Positions 11,067 to 23,600 of a DNA stretch of 64,000 nucleotides are shown piece by piece (the first letter of the stretch is position 1; every line of letters starts with the position of its first letter). A model generated the notes under the pieces. That model made no database searches and was not told the DNA's origin. It saw only the letters and a list, made by a program, of their open reading frames with translations. A program made the position numbers and the translations under genes. This stretch comes from Notospermus geniculatus (lineage: Eukaryota; Nemertea; Pilidiophora; Heteronemertea; Lineidae), in assembly GCA_002633025.1 (NCBI GenBank), contig NMRB01001642.1, positions 76,851-140,850 on the forward strand, in the 5' to 3' direction.

Positions 11067-12000
11067 AGAGGTCAAGGCCATTGGACTTAGCACCTGATGC
11101 AACACTACTATTGACAAATCACCAGACAGTTACCACGGTTACCATTTCTATGGCAACCGTAGTTGCTCGGTAACCGTGGTTTCTCGACTTCCTGTTTACC
11201 TGTTAGTAATATCTTTGATATCGACTGTCTTATAGCCAAATTCATGTTAGTAAATATTTAGGAATAGATGTACAATGTATGATTTGTTATGATAATTCTT
11301 GTAATTGATTGCGGGTGGTTCAGGCCAACACTGCCCCTCAAATATGGTAAAATGCGAAATGCTCTTATGGTCAGTGGGAGTACAGTCCATTGAAGTATTA
11401 GCTTTACTCTATGCTTTAGCACTTGGGAGTACACGATACAGCTGTTCCTTCTATTGGCTATCACCCCACCGATCGGAAGTGGAGTTACCGGCTTTTACAT
11501 TGAAGGGCAGAACAAATTACAAGTCTCTGTGTGGGACTTATTGCACCCGTCACTTATTCGTCGCCAACACAGTACGGATTTATCATCTTTTGGTAAACCG
11601 TCTGTTACTTGTGCCAAGATGTACTCAGGGTCACTCTGAGCACGTAGGCCTTGTGTATTACAAAATGCGATTTCTCTCTTGATTTCACCTGTGTGAACTG
11701 AATGTAATGTGTATAAACAAAAATTCATAAGTCGTTAGAAATTTTTGGTATAAATTAAAGATGATGTGCCAAATGTGTAAAAAGTTGTTCCTAAAGTGTC
11801 GGGCATTTTAAAGTACGATGAGAAGTAAACTGTATCAAATGTGTTTTGAGTTCAAGTTGGACCTTTTTACACCTGACTGACGCATCATGGTGTATGAACT
11901 GTATATATCAAAAATAATAAGTAAATGTCATCTGTGTTCATATAGTCTGCATTACCCCATTAGTGTGATGATCTTCATTGTCAATGATAAAATAAATTCT
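11067..12000 (+). other. Flotillin-1 3' untranslated region, AATAAA at 11991
   Basis: No coding exon follows the TGA at 11064-11066. An AATAAA signal at 11991-11996 suggests a 3' UTR of about 0.95 kb. Open frames in this interval show no family resemblance. Confidence 0.45.
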
Positions 12001-12735
12001 ATTAACTTCAGAATGTTTTAGTTAATGCCATCGGATTTCCCCTTCACAAGTCAACATGTTGCAATCTTATTCCAAGCTAGTCACCCCTCTGTAATAATAA
12101 TGGAATAACCCCCCCCCCCACACACACACATTGTATCATTCTTGGATTAGTTCATTTTGCTAAGTGGGGGGGGGGGGTAAAGGATAACTTGTGTAAGTAC
12201 AGATCCAGGCTCAGTATGATTGGTGAATTTTTCCCTTGTTTTGTTTATAGGAAATGTAAAACTTGAAGGTCCACGCTTGGAGGAATTCAGTATAATTCCT
12301 CCAAGGTCCACGATAACCAAGTGGAGGGATCATTTATCATTTCTTTTCACAAGGGGCCTTGGATGTTGAAACCACTTGCTGGAAGGCGTGAATGGAGCAC
12401 TTTCCTATGGTGCAGTTAGTGTGACAGCTATTTCATAGGAAAAGGAGATTTTCCTATAGGTTTCAGTGCCTGTTTCCTGGAGTTAGATTGGAAAGAACCC
12501 ATTTATCTCATAGTAAAATATGTAGTGAATGTGCCTTGATTTTTCCATTTCCAGATTACAAGTATTAGTAAAGCATGAGATGGTGGAGGACTCTACATGT
12601 TATGTGATTCTACTATTTCTATTTTATTAGATTTTGTATCATTTATATTTATGATAATTTGTAGTATTCACTTCATTTTTAGTTCAGGAAAAATATCACT
12701 CAGTGAACCCAACCTCCCCCTCTACACTCACTTAA

Positions 12736-12922
12736 TAGGCGATTTTCCTGCCGTTAGAGGCCACCACCAGTTAGCGATCCTAGGACGTCAGGAAATTTGA
12801 CGTCACGGAGAAGTGCATGCCACAAACGTCATTGATAATGACGCGAGGCCATCTACGTCAGTGATGTCAAATTTTTGATGTTCTAGGACCGCTAACAGGT
12901 GGCCTCTAGTAAAGTCGCCCAT
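12736..12922. mobile_element. Foldback MITE, family B, copy 2
   Basis: Shares CTGCCGTTAGAGGCCACCAC and TAGGACCGCTAACAGGTGGC with the copy at 7800-8003, in a matching foldback layout. The ends are TTAATAGGCGA and TCGCCCAT. Confidence 0.75.
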
Positions 12923-13194
12923 TTACATGTAGCTCACTTCTTAAATCTGAATCACCAAGGAATTGTTCCATAAACTGGACTCTCTACTCAAAGTCGGTTA
13001 GTATCTCACATAATAATGGTTGTTTTGGTTCATGTACATGTAATTTTCTAGTTGAGGCCTGCTTCTAAGTGTCGCAGTCCACATTCCGTGTGAAAATATC
13101 CCTCATTATAAAAACACCCCTGGGACCAAATGCTTTGAACCCCTCGCAGCTACTATATGGCACCGCTTAACCCGCCAGCCATGGAGGACTTTCT

Positions 13195-13275
13195 TTACGG
13201 CCTAGTGGTTGACGCATTGGCCTCAGAGCTAGAAGTTAAGCAACATAGATACTTGGATGGGTGACCAGCGTGCGT
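13195..13275 (+). other. 5S-rRNA-like fragment joined to a tRNA-like head
   Basis: GAAGTTAAGCAAC (about 13232-13244) and TACTTGGATGGGTGACC (about 13250-13266) match the internal control region of eukaryotic 5S rRNA, with a deletion between the two blocks. Immediately upstream, GGCCTAGTGGTTGACGC resembles a tRNA A-box region. This is not a functional 5S gene: the 5' third is absent and no T-run terminator sits at the right distance. It is best read as a 5S-derived SINE or a pseudogene. Confidence 0.65.
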
Positions 13276-14708
13276 ATAACACACCAAAAAGGGAATGTAT
13301 ATGCGTTGAGTCTCCCTGCAGATCTTGTGATTGAAGTCTAACGAAACTATGAATTCCCCAGTTCAACTTATTGCTTAAAGGTAGAAATTTGCTGTACAAA
13401 AAGCTATTGAAATTTGTCTTCTTAGTCATCTGATCCAAGTCACCATTACTGACCAAGTAATTTTGTACATGGATACAGACTGCTGTACATAGAGTTTTAC
13501 GCAGCTTTGGTGAAATGCACTGTGCATGTATGGTCCTACAAGCATCATATTCGTAAGCCTTTCTAATGACATGACCAACTTCATTGATTTACCAGTCTCC
13601 GTACATTTCAACTGTGAAGTGCGCTGCCTCTGGTAAACGTGAGGTGAAAACATAATAAAATATTATCATCGGTGAAGGTATATTTGTATATTTTTATGCT
13701 GCATGATTGATCCTCGTTTCTAAATCTTATTATTAAAAGTCAATTTTATATTCAGAGACCCTTCTAAATGTTGTCCTCAAATACGTGTATATGCTTGTTG
13801 TGTGGAAAAACACTTTGGTAACCAACTCTGAAAGTACCGTACTTAAACATGCTGTCGTAGGCTTGTGGATTTATTGTAAGCTAAGTGACCTCAAATTGCC
13901 GACTACATACCTGTCTGCATGCATCGCAGTCCTCATCCTCGTACCCAGGGTCTTCACAACTGCTCTCCTCCCACAAGGGAGGAGTACGACCTTGACTTCT
14001 CCAGGTCAAGGTCAAGTTTTTACCTTTGACACATTACCATGATACATTTTCAAATATCGTACCTCAAGAGAGAATCCGTGAATATGATTGGCCGAGACGC
14101 GTCACGTGAGCGGTGAACATTTTTCAATGTCTCCCGCTCAAGATACAATGTCCACCGCTCACGGAAAACAAAATGGCGGGCGTTTTTTTTCGTTTGACCG
14201 CTTCGAATATTTGAAGTCGCATAGGCCTATTAGGCTATCGAGCTCCGATTAAATCCTATTCTGGTGTCGATTGGCGTAGTATCAGCATGTTTAGCACGAA
14301 TACATGAAAAAGGTTGAGTGAAATACATGGAATAGCATGTTCAACAGTCACAAATTCTAGGCCTACCGGTCCGCACAGCCCGTCTTGATCAGCGCCTGGC
14401 AACCAAGTTCAATCGCAGCAGCGCTAGGCACGTGGAGTGGACTGCCAAGTTTAACAGCACTGTTACGCAATGTAGGCCTAACCGAATGATACTTTGTCAC
14501 ATTTGGAAGAATATTGCCACCTTTCCTTTGTCATTTTACTCACTTAGGCCTAGAGTAGCACTGCTTTTTAGCAAGGGATTTTTTTTTCAAATCGTGGTTG
14601 ACAATGATCTGTCGTCTTAACGCATTCCGCCGCTGCCGGGCACAGCCGCAGAGACGGGTTGTGACACATACATTTACACCGGTACGATATAGAAAATGGC
14701 ACCCTTTC

Positions 14709-14818
14709 ATGTCGGGGGACAGACCGAAATGTCACCCCTCGAAAAAACATTGTTGACCTCGGCGGCCTCGGTCAACAATGTTTTCTCGGGGTGACATTTG
14801 GGTCTGTCCCCCTCCATG
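14709..14818. mobile_element. Hairpin foldback element
   Basis: Arms CATGTCGGGGGACAGACC... and ...GGTCTGTCCCCCTCCATG pair through AACATTGTTGACC/GGTCAACAATGTT around a GGCGGCC centre. Confidence 0.7.
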
Positions 14819-15159
14819 GCGGGCGCCATTTTCTTAATGATGGTCTTATTATGCCACAGAAATCCCAACTATCCAATGAAAAATGTTGTTACAGAGTGCT
14901 GTAGGCAGGTTTCATGCGCTAGATAAACTTCTTGTCAAGTGACTAGATGTCTTGAAAGTTTGCCGCACGCGACTCACCAAAAATGTTTATGTACTGTTGT
15001 ATCTTTCACGTTTGAGATGTAAAAATAGAGAAAATAAACCAATCTCCTTAAAAGAATCGTTTGGTATCCGTATGTCATTGATTCATGGTAAAGATGATGA
15101 AGAGGGACCTTCGGTTCCAGAGGAATAAGCTGACACTACACCCTTTTGAGACCAACATT

Positions 15160-15370
15160 GTAGTCCTCTATGCATGGGGTCAGAGCACGCAGGCCTGGGC
15201 AGATGTTACACTGAAGTTGTAGGAGAAGAGGTTGGTAGTACACCCCATTGCAGAACAATAGTGTGATCCTCTATGCACGGGACCAGAGTACAGCAGTGTG
15301 ATCCTCTATGCATGGGACAAGAGTACAGCAATAAGCCTCTGCAGAACCATAGTGTGGTCCTCTGTGCATG
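15160..15370. repeat. Degenerate direct repeats, CCTCTATGCATGGG unit
   Basis: Four to five diverged copies of GTGTGATCCTCTATGCATGG followed by a gagtacagcag block. On the minus strand this could be Polycomb-like 3' UTR; no coding evidence. Confidence 0.6.
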
Positions 15371-15784
15371 GAGTCGTATTGAAAGAGTATCGACTTCGTA
15401 CTGTACAGGCCTTCTGGTATGAATTTCTGGTTGTCTGTAGAGGCATATGTGAGGTGGCACTGCACCTGTTTCAGGCAAACAGTAAAGTTCTTCCCCTCAG
15501 TATCAAACAGTGCACCCCTCAGCATATGAAATAAACACGAACTTAAAATATCTTGAAAATAGATTTTATTCAGTTCATAGAATAAACTTCAAATGCACAT
15601 GAAACTTTCAACCTCTGGAGGACCCATGCAACATTCATACTGTACATGCAATTTTTTAATTAAAATCACATTCAACGAAGGTATTAACACAGTTTGGTAT
15701 GATTCAGCTCGGAGCTGTGCAATTTTCGTCTTAAAGCAGAAGCGACCGAGGCCTTGAATTGGCTAAATATTCAGTGGTATCGAC

Positions 15785-16062
15785 CTCAAACCCTATGTTT
15801 TCCTGTACGGGCCTCAAACCCTATGTTTTCCTGTACGGGCCTCAAACCCTATGTTTTCCTGTACGGGCCTCAAACCCTATGTTTTCCTGTACGGGTCTCG
15901 AACCCTATGTTTTCCTGTACGGCCTCAAACCCTATGTTTTCCTGTACGGCCTCAAACCCTATGTTTTCCTGTACAGACCTCAAACCCTATGTTTTCCTGT
16001 ACAGGCCTCAAAGCCTATGTTTTCCTGTACAGGCCTCAAACCCTGTTTTCCTGTACAGGCAA
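15785..16062. repeat. 28-bp tandem array, ten units
   Basis: Units of CCTCAAACCCTATGTTTTCC plus TGTACGGG, with 27-bp variants and a later TGTACAGG sub-type. Units are nearly identical at the 5' end, so the array is young. Open frames across it in all three phases are simply a result of the repeat having no stop. Confidence 0.95.
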
Positions 16063-16205
16063 ATCCTGCGGGTTACAACATAAAGGGACCCATACATGCA
16101 CAATATGAGGATCAAAATGGGCAATATTATTGCCAATCTTTCTTCCACTCATCATGCCAGAATCACATGACCCCATTTCGACCCCATATTTGCACATGTA
16201 CCGGT

Positions 16206-16458
16206 ATAGACAAATCCCAAATTCCAAGTTCTGCGCATTTCCCAAATAGCAACGAAAACCTCGATCTGAAACCAGTTTACGTGACGCAATCCGTGATTCA
16301 GCAATGGTCAACTCTGACGTAACGTCATCCAAGTCACTGTCGTGGGGTTCTCTGCGTCACCTCATTCAGTTTCAGACCGAGGTTCTTGTTGCTATTTCGG
16401 CGGAAGTGCGCAGATCTTTCCCGTTTACGTCAATTTGGGATTTGTCTATGGGCTTTAC
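16206..16458. mobile_element. Foldback MITE, family A, copy 3 (best preserved)
   Basis: Terminal arms TAGACAAATCCCAAATT and its inverse AATTTGGGATTTGTCTA are almost perfect. The core includes GTGACGCAATCCGTGATTCA and GTGGGGTTCTCTGCGTCAC. Confidence 0.8.
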
Positions 16459-16655
16459 CAAGATTGTTAGGGGATCATCTCCAAATTACATACTGTCAAT
16501 AACGAAAATTTCAAATATGTCCTAAGACATCTGTAAGACGGAAAAAATAGTGAAATTGCATGCAGTTACATTCCATAGTTTATGTCAATTTTGCTAATAC
16601 GAGTTCATAGAGGTATAATGCCATTGTAACCATTTGCTAATGCATGAAGTGGTAA

Positions 16656-16776
16656 TGGCTGGTATTCAAAAAAGCTAGCAAATGCTTTACTTCAAGTTTT
16701 GTGGTACATTTACATCGTACCTCGCTGTGCAAATCTTAAGTAAAAGCATTTGCCAACTTTTATGAATACCAGCCAA
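16656..16776. mobile_element. Hairpin MITE, TGGCTGGTATTCA ends
   Basis: Left TGGCTGGTATTCAAAAAAGC, right ...TTATGAATACCAGCCA. Arms include AGCAAATGCTTTACTT and its inverse AAGTAAAAGCATTTGC. Confidence 0.75.
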
Positions 16777-16982
16777 TAAGTAGATTTGACAAGCCAGCCA
16801 TGATATATTTATATACATTAATTTGTTTACAACATAATTTTAACTAAAGTGAAAGATAAATTCAGATAATTTGAAAATCAAACTCCCTGATTCAGAAGAA
16901 GAGAGGCCTATAATGGGGAGAGGAGGAGCATAGAGGGCCCATGTAGGATATAAAATATACAAAAGTAGAGGTATAGAGGGGG

Positions 16983-17125
16983 CAGTGTTTCTGCCAGAGG
17001 GTGCTAAGGGTACTATGCTAGTACCCTCAAAGGAATAGAAAAGGGCCATTTTCTTTAATTTCATGGGGCTTTTGCTGATTTTGAAGAAATTATTACCCTC
17101 AAAAAAATTTCTGGCAGAGACCCTG
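16983..17125. mobile_element. Foldback element with CAGKGTTTC ends, copy 2
   Basis: Left end CAGTGTTTCTGCCAGAGGG; right end inverts to CAGGGTCTCTGCCAGAAA. The flanks GGGGG and GGGGC are compatible with a 5-bp duplication. Same terminal motif as 8503-8847. Confidence 0.6.
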
Positions 17126-17651
17126 GGGGCATACTGCCAATGTAGAACATATGCTGCGAAGAGGGCAGGCCTTGTCTGCTCTGGACTATAACCTATTCAT
17201 GGTTTCCAGGACATAATATCAACCATGTCCACCTTGCTGAAGTTGACATGATGCAAAGTAGGGGACAAAATGCACCACTGACATCATCTTATGATGCAAT
17301 GCTGCGGGCAAAATGCACAACCCAACAGAACAATACATGTATTACGTTTTGGAAACTAAGCGTTCACTCCTGCCCTCCATTGCAACTGCATTCAGGTCTT
17401 TCAAGCACCGTTGCAAAAGTGTAACGAGAGTCACGTATTCAAACAATTCATATTCAAATCACAAGGAACCAACACACACAGCATGATACAATTTTGGAAA
17501 GTACGACAGATCGTAATAGCACATTAAAACCAAGAAATTTTACTGGTATCAAACCAGATGACGTAATTGAAGAGGAAGGGTCCGACCGTCCAACCCAACT
17601 TCAGCCCACCATGCCTTTACATTCAGCAGTATACCTTCCATAACTATTCAC

Positions 17652-20600
17652 TCAAGCCTTGCCTTTTTCCCATTCCAACAAGTACTGAGTTTTACCATCT
17701 GGTAATGCTCGCCGCCCCCGCACCTTAAAACTGTCAATAGTCGGTAAGGGGTTGACCCCGCATGAACAATTCAGAGCCAACTGCACCATCGAGTCGGCAC
17801 TACTCGTCGACGCAACAGAGCCACTATCGGCCAAACTGTTACATTCGCCTAAATCCGGGAATGCCGTCTGCCGTTTTCGCTTTCTCCGTTGACCTGCACT
17901 TGTGCTTGGAATCACTTCACTTATGTCGCCACATTGGTCCAAAATCTGCCTCTCGCGTCTCGACTTCCGGCCACGTTTTCTTCTCCCCTGATCTCCAGTC
18001 TTCACGTTCCCGTCTGGCGCTGCCTGACTGTCCTTTTCCACGCTGTCCGCACTCAATGCCATGGATACCGTCGAACCATAATCACTCCCTGCTAGACTTG
18101 AACAATCATCAAAATCGTACTCCACTCCACACATCCCAAGCAAACGGACCTTTGCATGGTAATTCTCCAAATCTTGATTTTTCTCTAAAATTGTCTTAAA
18201 GGGGTGATCCATCCCTTCAAAACTTTTCGGCACAGGTATAAGTGTATTTAAGAGGTTTGCTGCCCCTTGAGCAACATTCAGCAGGGGTGGGCAGAGAGGC
18301 AAGGTGTCCTCGTCACGCATATTGATATTCATATCTAAATCACTATCATCCATAGAGATATACGCTGAGCTAACTCCAGGATAACCGAGGTAGGTCTGGT
18401 TAAAACTTATGGCACTATCACTGTTCGAGGCTGCCTCTGATGACTGAAACAGAAAAAATATGACGATAAATGTTGAAGACTCTTTACTCCACCAGACGGC
18501 AGCACTGATTACGTTATGAAATCGCCAATCAAACTTTTATGGCAGATCAAGCAACATAACGCCAAATGTTTACATTGTCTCTACCATCAATTGTGTTGTG
18601 TGCAATACATGTTGTCTTGACCGTTTGAAGGGTCGTATTTTAGAACGTTCCTTAACGTGAAGGTCGACCTTATGTCTATTGTAAAACCATCGAGAACAAT
18701 AGATTTAAGGTGGACCTTGATGTTAAGGAACGTTCTAAAATACGGCCCGAAGTCACTCCTGTGGTAAGATTGTATAGTATTAGATTTTTCCATCAGGCCG
18801 AAGTCACAGTTAAGTACGGAAGAGGCCATCTCAAGCTACTCATGTTCCTCACTAGGATGGGGTTTTTTACTTGCCCTTACAAAGGCACAAGGTACGAGGC
18901 ACCAGGGCTTACTGTCCCATGCAATAGACTGAAGAACCAGGATGATTAATCCCATATGGCCCGGGATTCGAACCCGTGACCTGCCGCTTGCTGAGCGGAC
19001 ATGATAACCACTAGGCTCTCAATGCTTCAACTAATGATAATCTCACATACCTCAGAGCATTCGGAGATTAATCGTTTTTTTGCCGGGTTATACATGAACA
19101 GACTAGAAGTGTCCGACGAAGACCTGCGAGCGAGATGCATTGTCTGCCACTTCAGGGGAACGGGTGACGTACTGCAAAGAAACATTGTACAAAATCAGTC
19201 AAAACTGGACAAAATATCGGAAAATGCTAGAAGTGTGGTAGTGTATCTTCTGACTGGGCCATAGCTATCATTATCAATGGGGGAAATGTCAGTTTTATCG
19301 ACCGTACCTTTTGACCGGCACGAACGTCTTAACTTTCTTTCCCTTCATCTTCACATTATTCATGACGTCATCTGTGATCTGTCCGTTGGCTGGTAATTGG
19401 ATAACCGGGGGCTGTGGCGGCGCTCGTACCCGCAAACCAAATAACGTTGCCTTTTTCTTGATTTCTCTGCCACTCTGGAACCTGCAATGAAAGCAGACGT
19501 GTCAGAAAAAAGATATTGTGATGTGTGTTTTTTTTAAATTTTACCTTGATGACCATGCACCTTAATCACAGTACACAGACCTCTGTAGAACTTGCACTGA
19601 AGGTTCCGCTCAACATACTGTAAACCAAGATAATTTCGCGGCAGGAAATTTTTGCGAATCAAGAATTATAGACATATTCGCGGCAGGATATTTTGGCAAG
19701 TCTGCCATTTTTTCACCGTTTTTTTTTCACGGACCATATTTTTCATTTGCGTGTACTTTACTATTACCCTGTAACCTGCCTTTTGTTCCCGAAACCATTT
19801 ACGTCATAACAATCATCACAATGCCACCCCTTGCCCCCGACCCTAATCAGCACCAGTTCCCGAAAAATATCACCAAGAACTGGGAAATATTCGCGCCAGG
19901 AAATTTTCGTGACTCTGACAGAGTCACCATAGCTGAATCATGGATTGCGTCACGTCACCCGGTTTCAGATCGAGGTTCTGGTTGAGATTTTGTCGGAAGT
20001 GCACAGAATTTGAGAATTGTCTATCGCAGTGGTTAACCATGCTGAAGCTGTGGGGAAGGGAGATGCATCTAGTCACGTTACACAGCCTAAGTTTAATGGG
20101 GACAGAAATCACTTTACCGGTAACACACGACAATTCCTCACGTTTCTACCATCATCACAGAACAACACAAAAAATCACCACTAAATGTGACCCTCCACTA
20201 CAAAACCAGTGTAAAGTCGCATGGAAAATGAGCCTGAACGTACCGACATGACACCAGGAGATAAGGACAGAATCGCTGAGACTTCACAACAGACACGCAG
20301 ACAATACTGAAATTGACAAATACATTTGGTCCGAACTTGCCAACCTCAGAGTGACTGATGACTGGTTTTGTGGTGGAGGGTTACATTTGTAAATTTCAGT
20401 GTTGTGAAATCTGAGTGATCCTGTTTCTATCTTTATCTCCTGGTGTCATGTCGGTATGTTTAAGCTCACTTTCCATGCGACTTTACACTGGTTTTGTGGC
20501 GGAGGGTCACAAATTCCGTTTACCTGAGGCCATGGTTGTGTTTCCTGGAAGCAGGAAGTCCCATGATCGACAGCATGAAAACACAACAGCCAGTTAAAAA

Positions 20601-23600
20601 CAAACATCGTCAATACCGGTATTATAATCTGACTGAGTTGAGAAGTGAGGGATATTAGCGAGGTTTAGCACCTTTCCGGCTCCGACTTCAACTACCAGAA
20701 TGAACTGCAGTCCGCTTTGGACATCCTTGATAAAATCGATTTGATAGTCGTTTGCAGCAGAATAATTTTGACTCGTAATCGGAAGTGCACATAAATCGCT
20801 AATATTATAGTCCTGTTTCAAGTCGTAACGACTACGATTATGACTTCAATATTCATTATTTATCTGCACTTCCGATTTATAAGGCCAAATTTGTCTGCCT
20901 TCAATTTATGGTGTTTGACGAATTGAAAACGTCTGTCAAATCGTTTATATCAAGGATTCATTCTCGTAGTTGAAGTCGGAGTCGGAAAGGTGCTAAACCT
21001 CGCTATTCCTTGTTCGAACACCACGTTGGAGACTAGTACAATCATTGAGAGAAAAAGGACTCAAATACTACATGTAAAATATCGCGACCATAGTTTCAAG
21101 AATACATAAACACACTACTGAACTGAAAGGATTACAGGACAATAAATGAGAGATGATCAGTCATAAACTGTAAGAAAGCCATGAAATTGGTTGGAAGATG
21201 AATATGTGAGGCGGTCTAGGAAAACCCGTCGGATGTCGCATTTGAGGAAAATGTTAATGGCCTTGGTGAACCCGCACATTTCAATAGCTGAAATGTACTT
21301 TGTAACTGGTAAATAGTAGCAGATCAATGCACAGGTAATCTGACAGCCCTTGTTGATCATTCAGCAACATCCGACGCGTTTCCAAGACCGCCTTACATAT
21401 GTGTGTGATGATATGACAATGTAATGTGTTCATTCAGTGCACAGATCGCACTCGGACTACAACACAGTTGTGTCCCCAGAGATGAGAAAATTTTGAAAAA
21501 ATATCCATTCAGCATTTAAATGAAGATGAAATGAATAAATTTTCTTCAAATTACTGCCCTGGTAGTGTTGTAGTATTGTATTTTATCAGATTTTTTTCGT
21601 CGGGGCCGAAATCATAGGACTGAAGAGCCAGGGATGATTAATCCTGCACGGGATTCAAACCCGGGACCTGCCGCCTGGTAAAAGCAGACGTGATAACCAC
21701 TAGGCCACCAAGCCTCTCCTCAATTACTGCCCCAGTAAACGCTGCCAATTTCATGAAAAATCTCATGTCGTCTGCCAGATGTTGGTGCTACATGAGAAGA
21801 GGTAAACAACGGTACTGGTACAAAATAAAATTATTAAAATGGTGGTGTTTTACATAATTATGTACAAGAGACAGGCAGAAGAATTTAGCGAGTGGCCATT
21901 TGAAATCCCAGCTGTGAGGAAATTGTAACAGATGCAATTGGACCCCCCCCCCCCCANGAAGACCCCGGTTGGGGTTGAAAATTTGCAAAATTCGGAGATG
22001 ACGTTTCCTTTTATATCAGGACCAAAATGATCCATAGACTGGAGTTGTGTAACCCAGCCCTGTGCCATCTGAACCAAATACTTCGTATTCCCCCTGAAAA
22101 TCACCTCAGTAAAACGGGTCAATGCAACAAGGCAATGTTGACAATGTTGAGCACTACAGTAAGTTAGGGTGTGAGTCGTATGTTTTTATGCCAGGATGGT
22201 AATGCAGGCAGATAAGCACAACAGACCGACTTACACACGTCGCTTTTTGGTCAGCACGGTCTGCGAGCTAGCAAATCTGAAAGTATACATGGCCACTTTT
22301 AGGCGGGCGACGAATCCGCAGCAGTAGTCGATGTGCCATAAGCTCCAGACGTGTGACAGCCTCATGTCTCCATCCGCAGGGTGAGTGGACAGTGCGGGAA
22401 AGAGTTTGAAGTTGAAATTTTGCGGAGACATTGACCAAGTGGACAAACGTTTCTCCCAAACATTCAGGTTTAAAAAGTCGTTCAATGCATTTTACACGAT
22501 AAGTCGTAATAACAACCCTTTACCGTATTTTAAGAAACGATCACATGATGCCTTGTAAAAACACGTCAGGGAAACAAATCCACCTAAATCTGCACTTACT
22601 TAGTCCGATGATTGTGAAGTATTTTCTGCATTTCCCTTTTTCTCTCGTAAATAGCCATGTTGACGAGCTGAAATGACAAGACCAGAATGTACAAACAGCA
22701 GACGACATAGCTGATCTGTTGACATGATGAGCTGGCCGAGTTGGGCATTTGAACATCAGCACCTGTAACCTCAACAATTTGTATTTGTATTTTTGATTTT
22801 TCTGTCAGGGCCGAAGCCATAGCATTATTGGCCCTGATAACTACGGAAGAAGCCATCTCAAGCTACTCATATTCCTCACTTGGATGGGGTCTTTTACTTG
22901 CCCTTGCAAAGACACAATGTACAAGGCACCAGGGCTTACAGTCCCATGCGACGGACTGAAAAGCGAAGGACAATTAATCCCACATGGCCCGGGATTTGAA
23001 CCCGGGACCTGCCGCTTGATAAGCGGACATGATAACCAGTAGGCTATCAAAGGCTCCTCACATCAGGTTAGAAGTTACTCCACCTACCGTTGATGATTTG
23101 AAATATTCAAGATGTTTGGTAATCCACGGTAAGATGGTCTCGTCGAGATCATAATATTTCTTGTTGTATCGGATCGTCAAGTCGAACAACGCCAGATGAA
23201 CAATGTCTACCCTGAAGGAGAGGAGGAACAATGTCCACATACTTTGAAGGTAGATGTAGGTGGTTGTCAAAACTAAATCTTTTATTCCAATGGGGATCCT
23301 AGCTACGATAGAGGGCAGCACACTGAAACGAGGTCCTATACAATGGGCGCCTTTTGTGTGGGAAATTGATCAGGACCGGGATGTCAGTTTCATTTCAGTA
23401 GTTTTAACCACTAGTGACACCTATTGAGGCAGTGGTCTAGGGTCCCCATTATACATGTACTTACACTTTTAAGTCCAGCCTCTTGATATATTCAGGTCCA
23501 GCGTTACAACAGGCACATACAAAGATATAAAATCGGTCTCCGTAAATCAGTGGCATGGTCAGACACTGGAGACACGCTTCGTGAAACCACTGACGACATC

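Larger units (their letters stand above)
12001..14700. other. Intergenic region with repeats
   Basis: Between the inferred flotillin 3' end and the Polycomb-like 3' end I see C/G homopolymer runs (12111-12180), a MITE at 12736-12922 and a 5S-like fragment at 13195-13275. An imperfect inverted pair GTGAGCGGTGAACATT/CACCGCTCAC lies near 14106-14161. No coding exon was recognised. Confidence 0.4.
15545..17651 (-). other. Probable 3' UTR of the Polycomb-like gene
   Basis: Downstream of the TGA at 17652-17654 no exon is visible. A minus-strand AATAAA (TTTATT at 15565-15570) would close a UTR of about 2.1 kb. It would contain the 28-bp array, a family A MITE and two other foldbacks, so the true end could be nearer. 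A plus-strand AATAAA at 15530-15535 is also present. Confidence 0.35.

Noticed and set aside
13224-13270. Functional 5S rRNA gene
   Set aside because: Only the middle part is present, with a deletion, and there is no proper 3' end.
15754-16322. Overlapping frames with PYVFLYG-type repeats
   Set aside because: They come from the 28-bp non-coding array read in three phases; no start context, homology or splice sites.
22231-22485. Extra Polycomb-like exon between 22600 and 19481
   Set aside because: The flanking exons join in phase (AA|G) and their products align directly with the family; this frame adds no recognised sequence.
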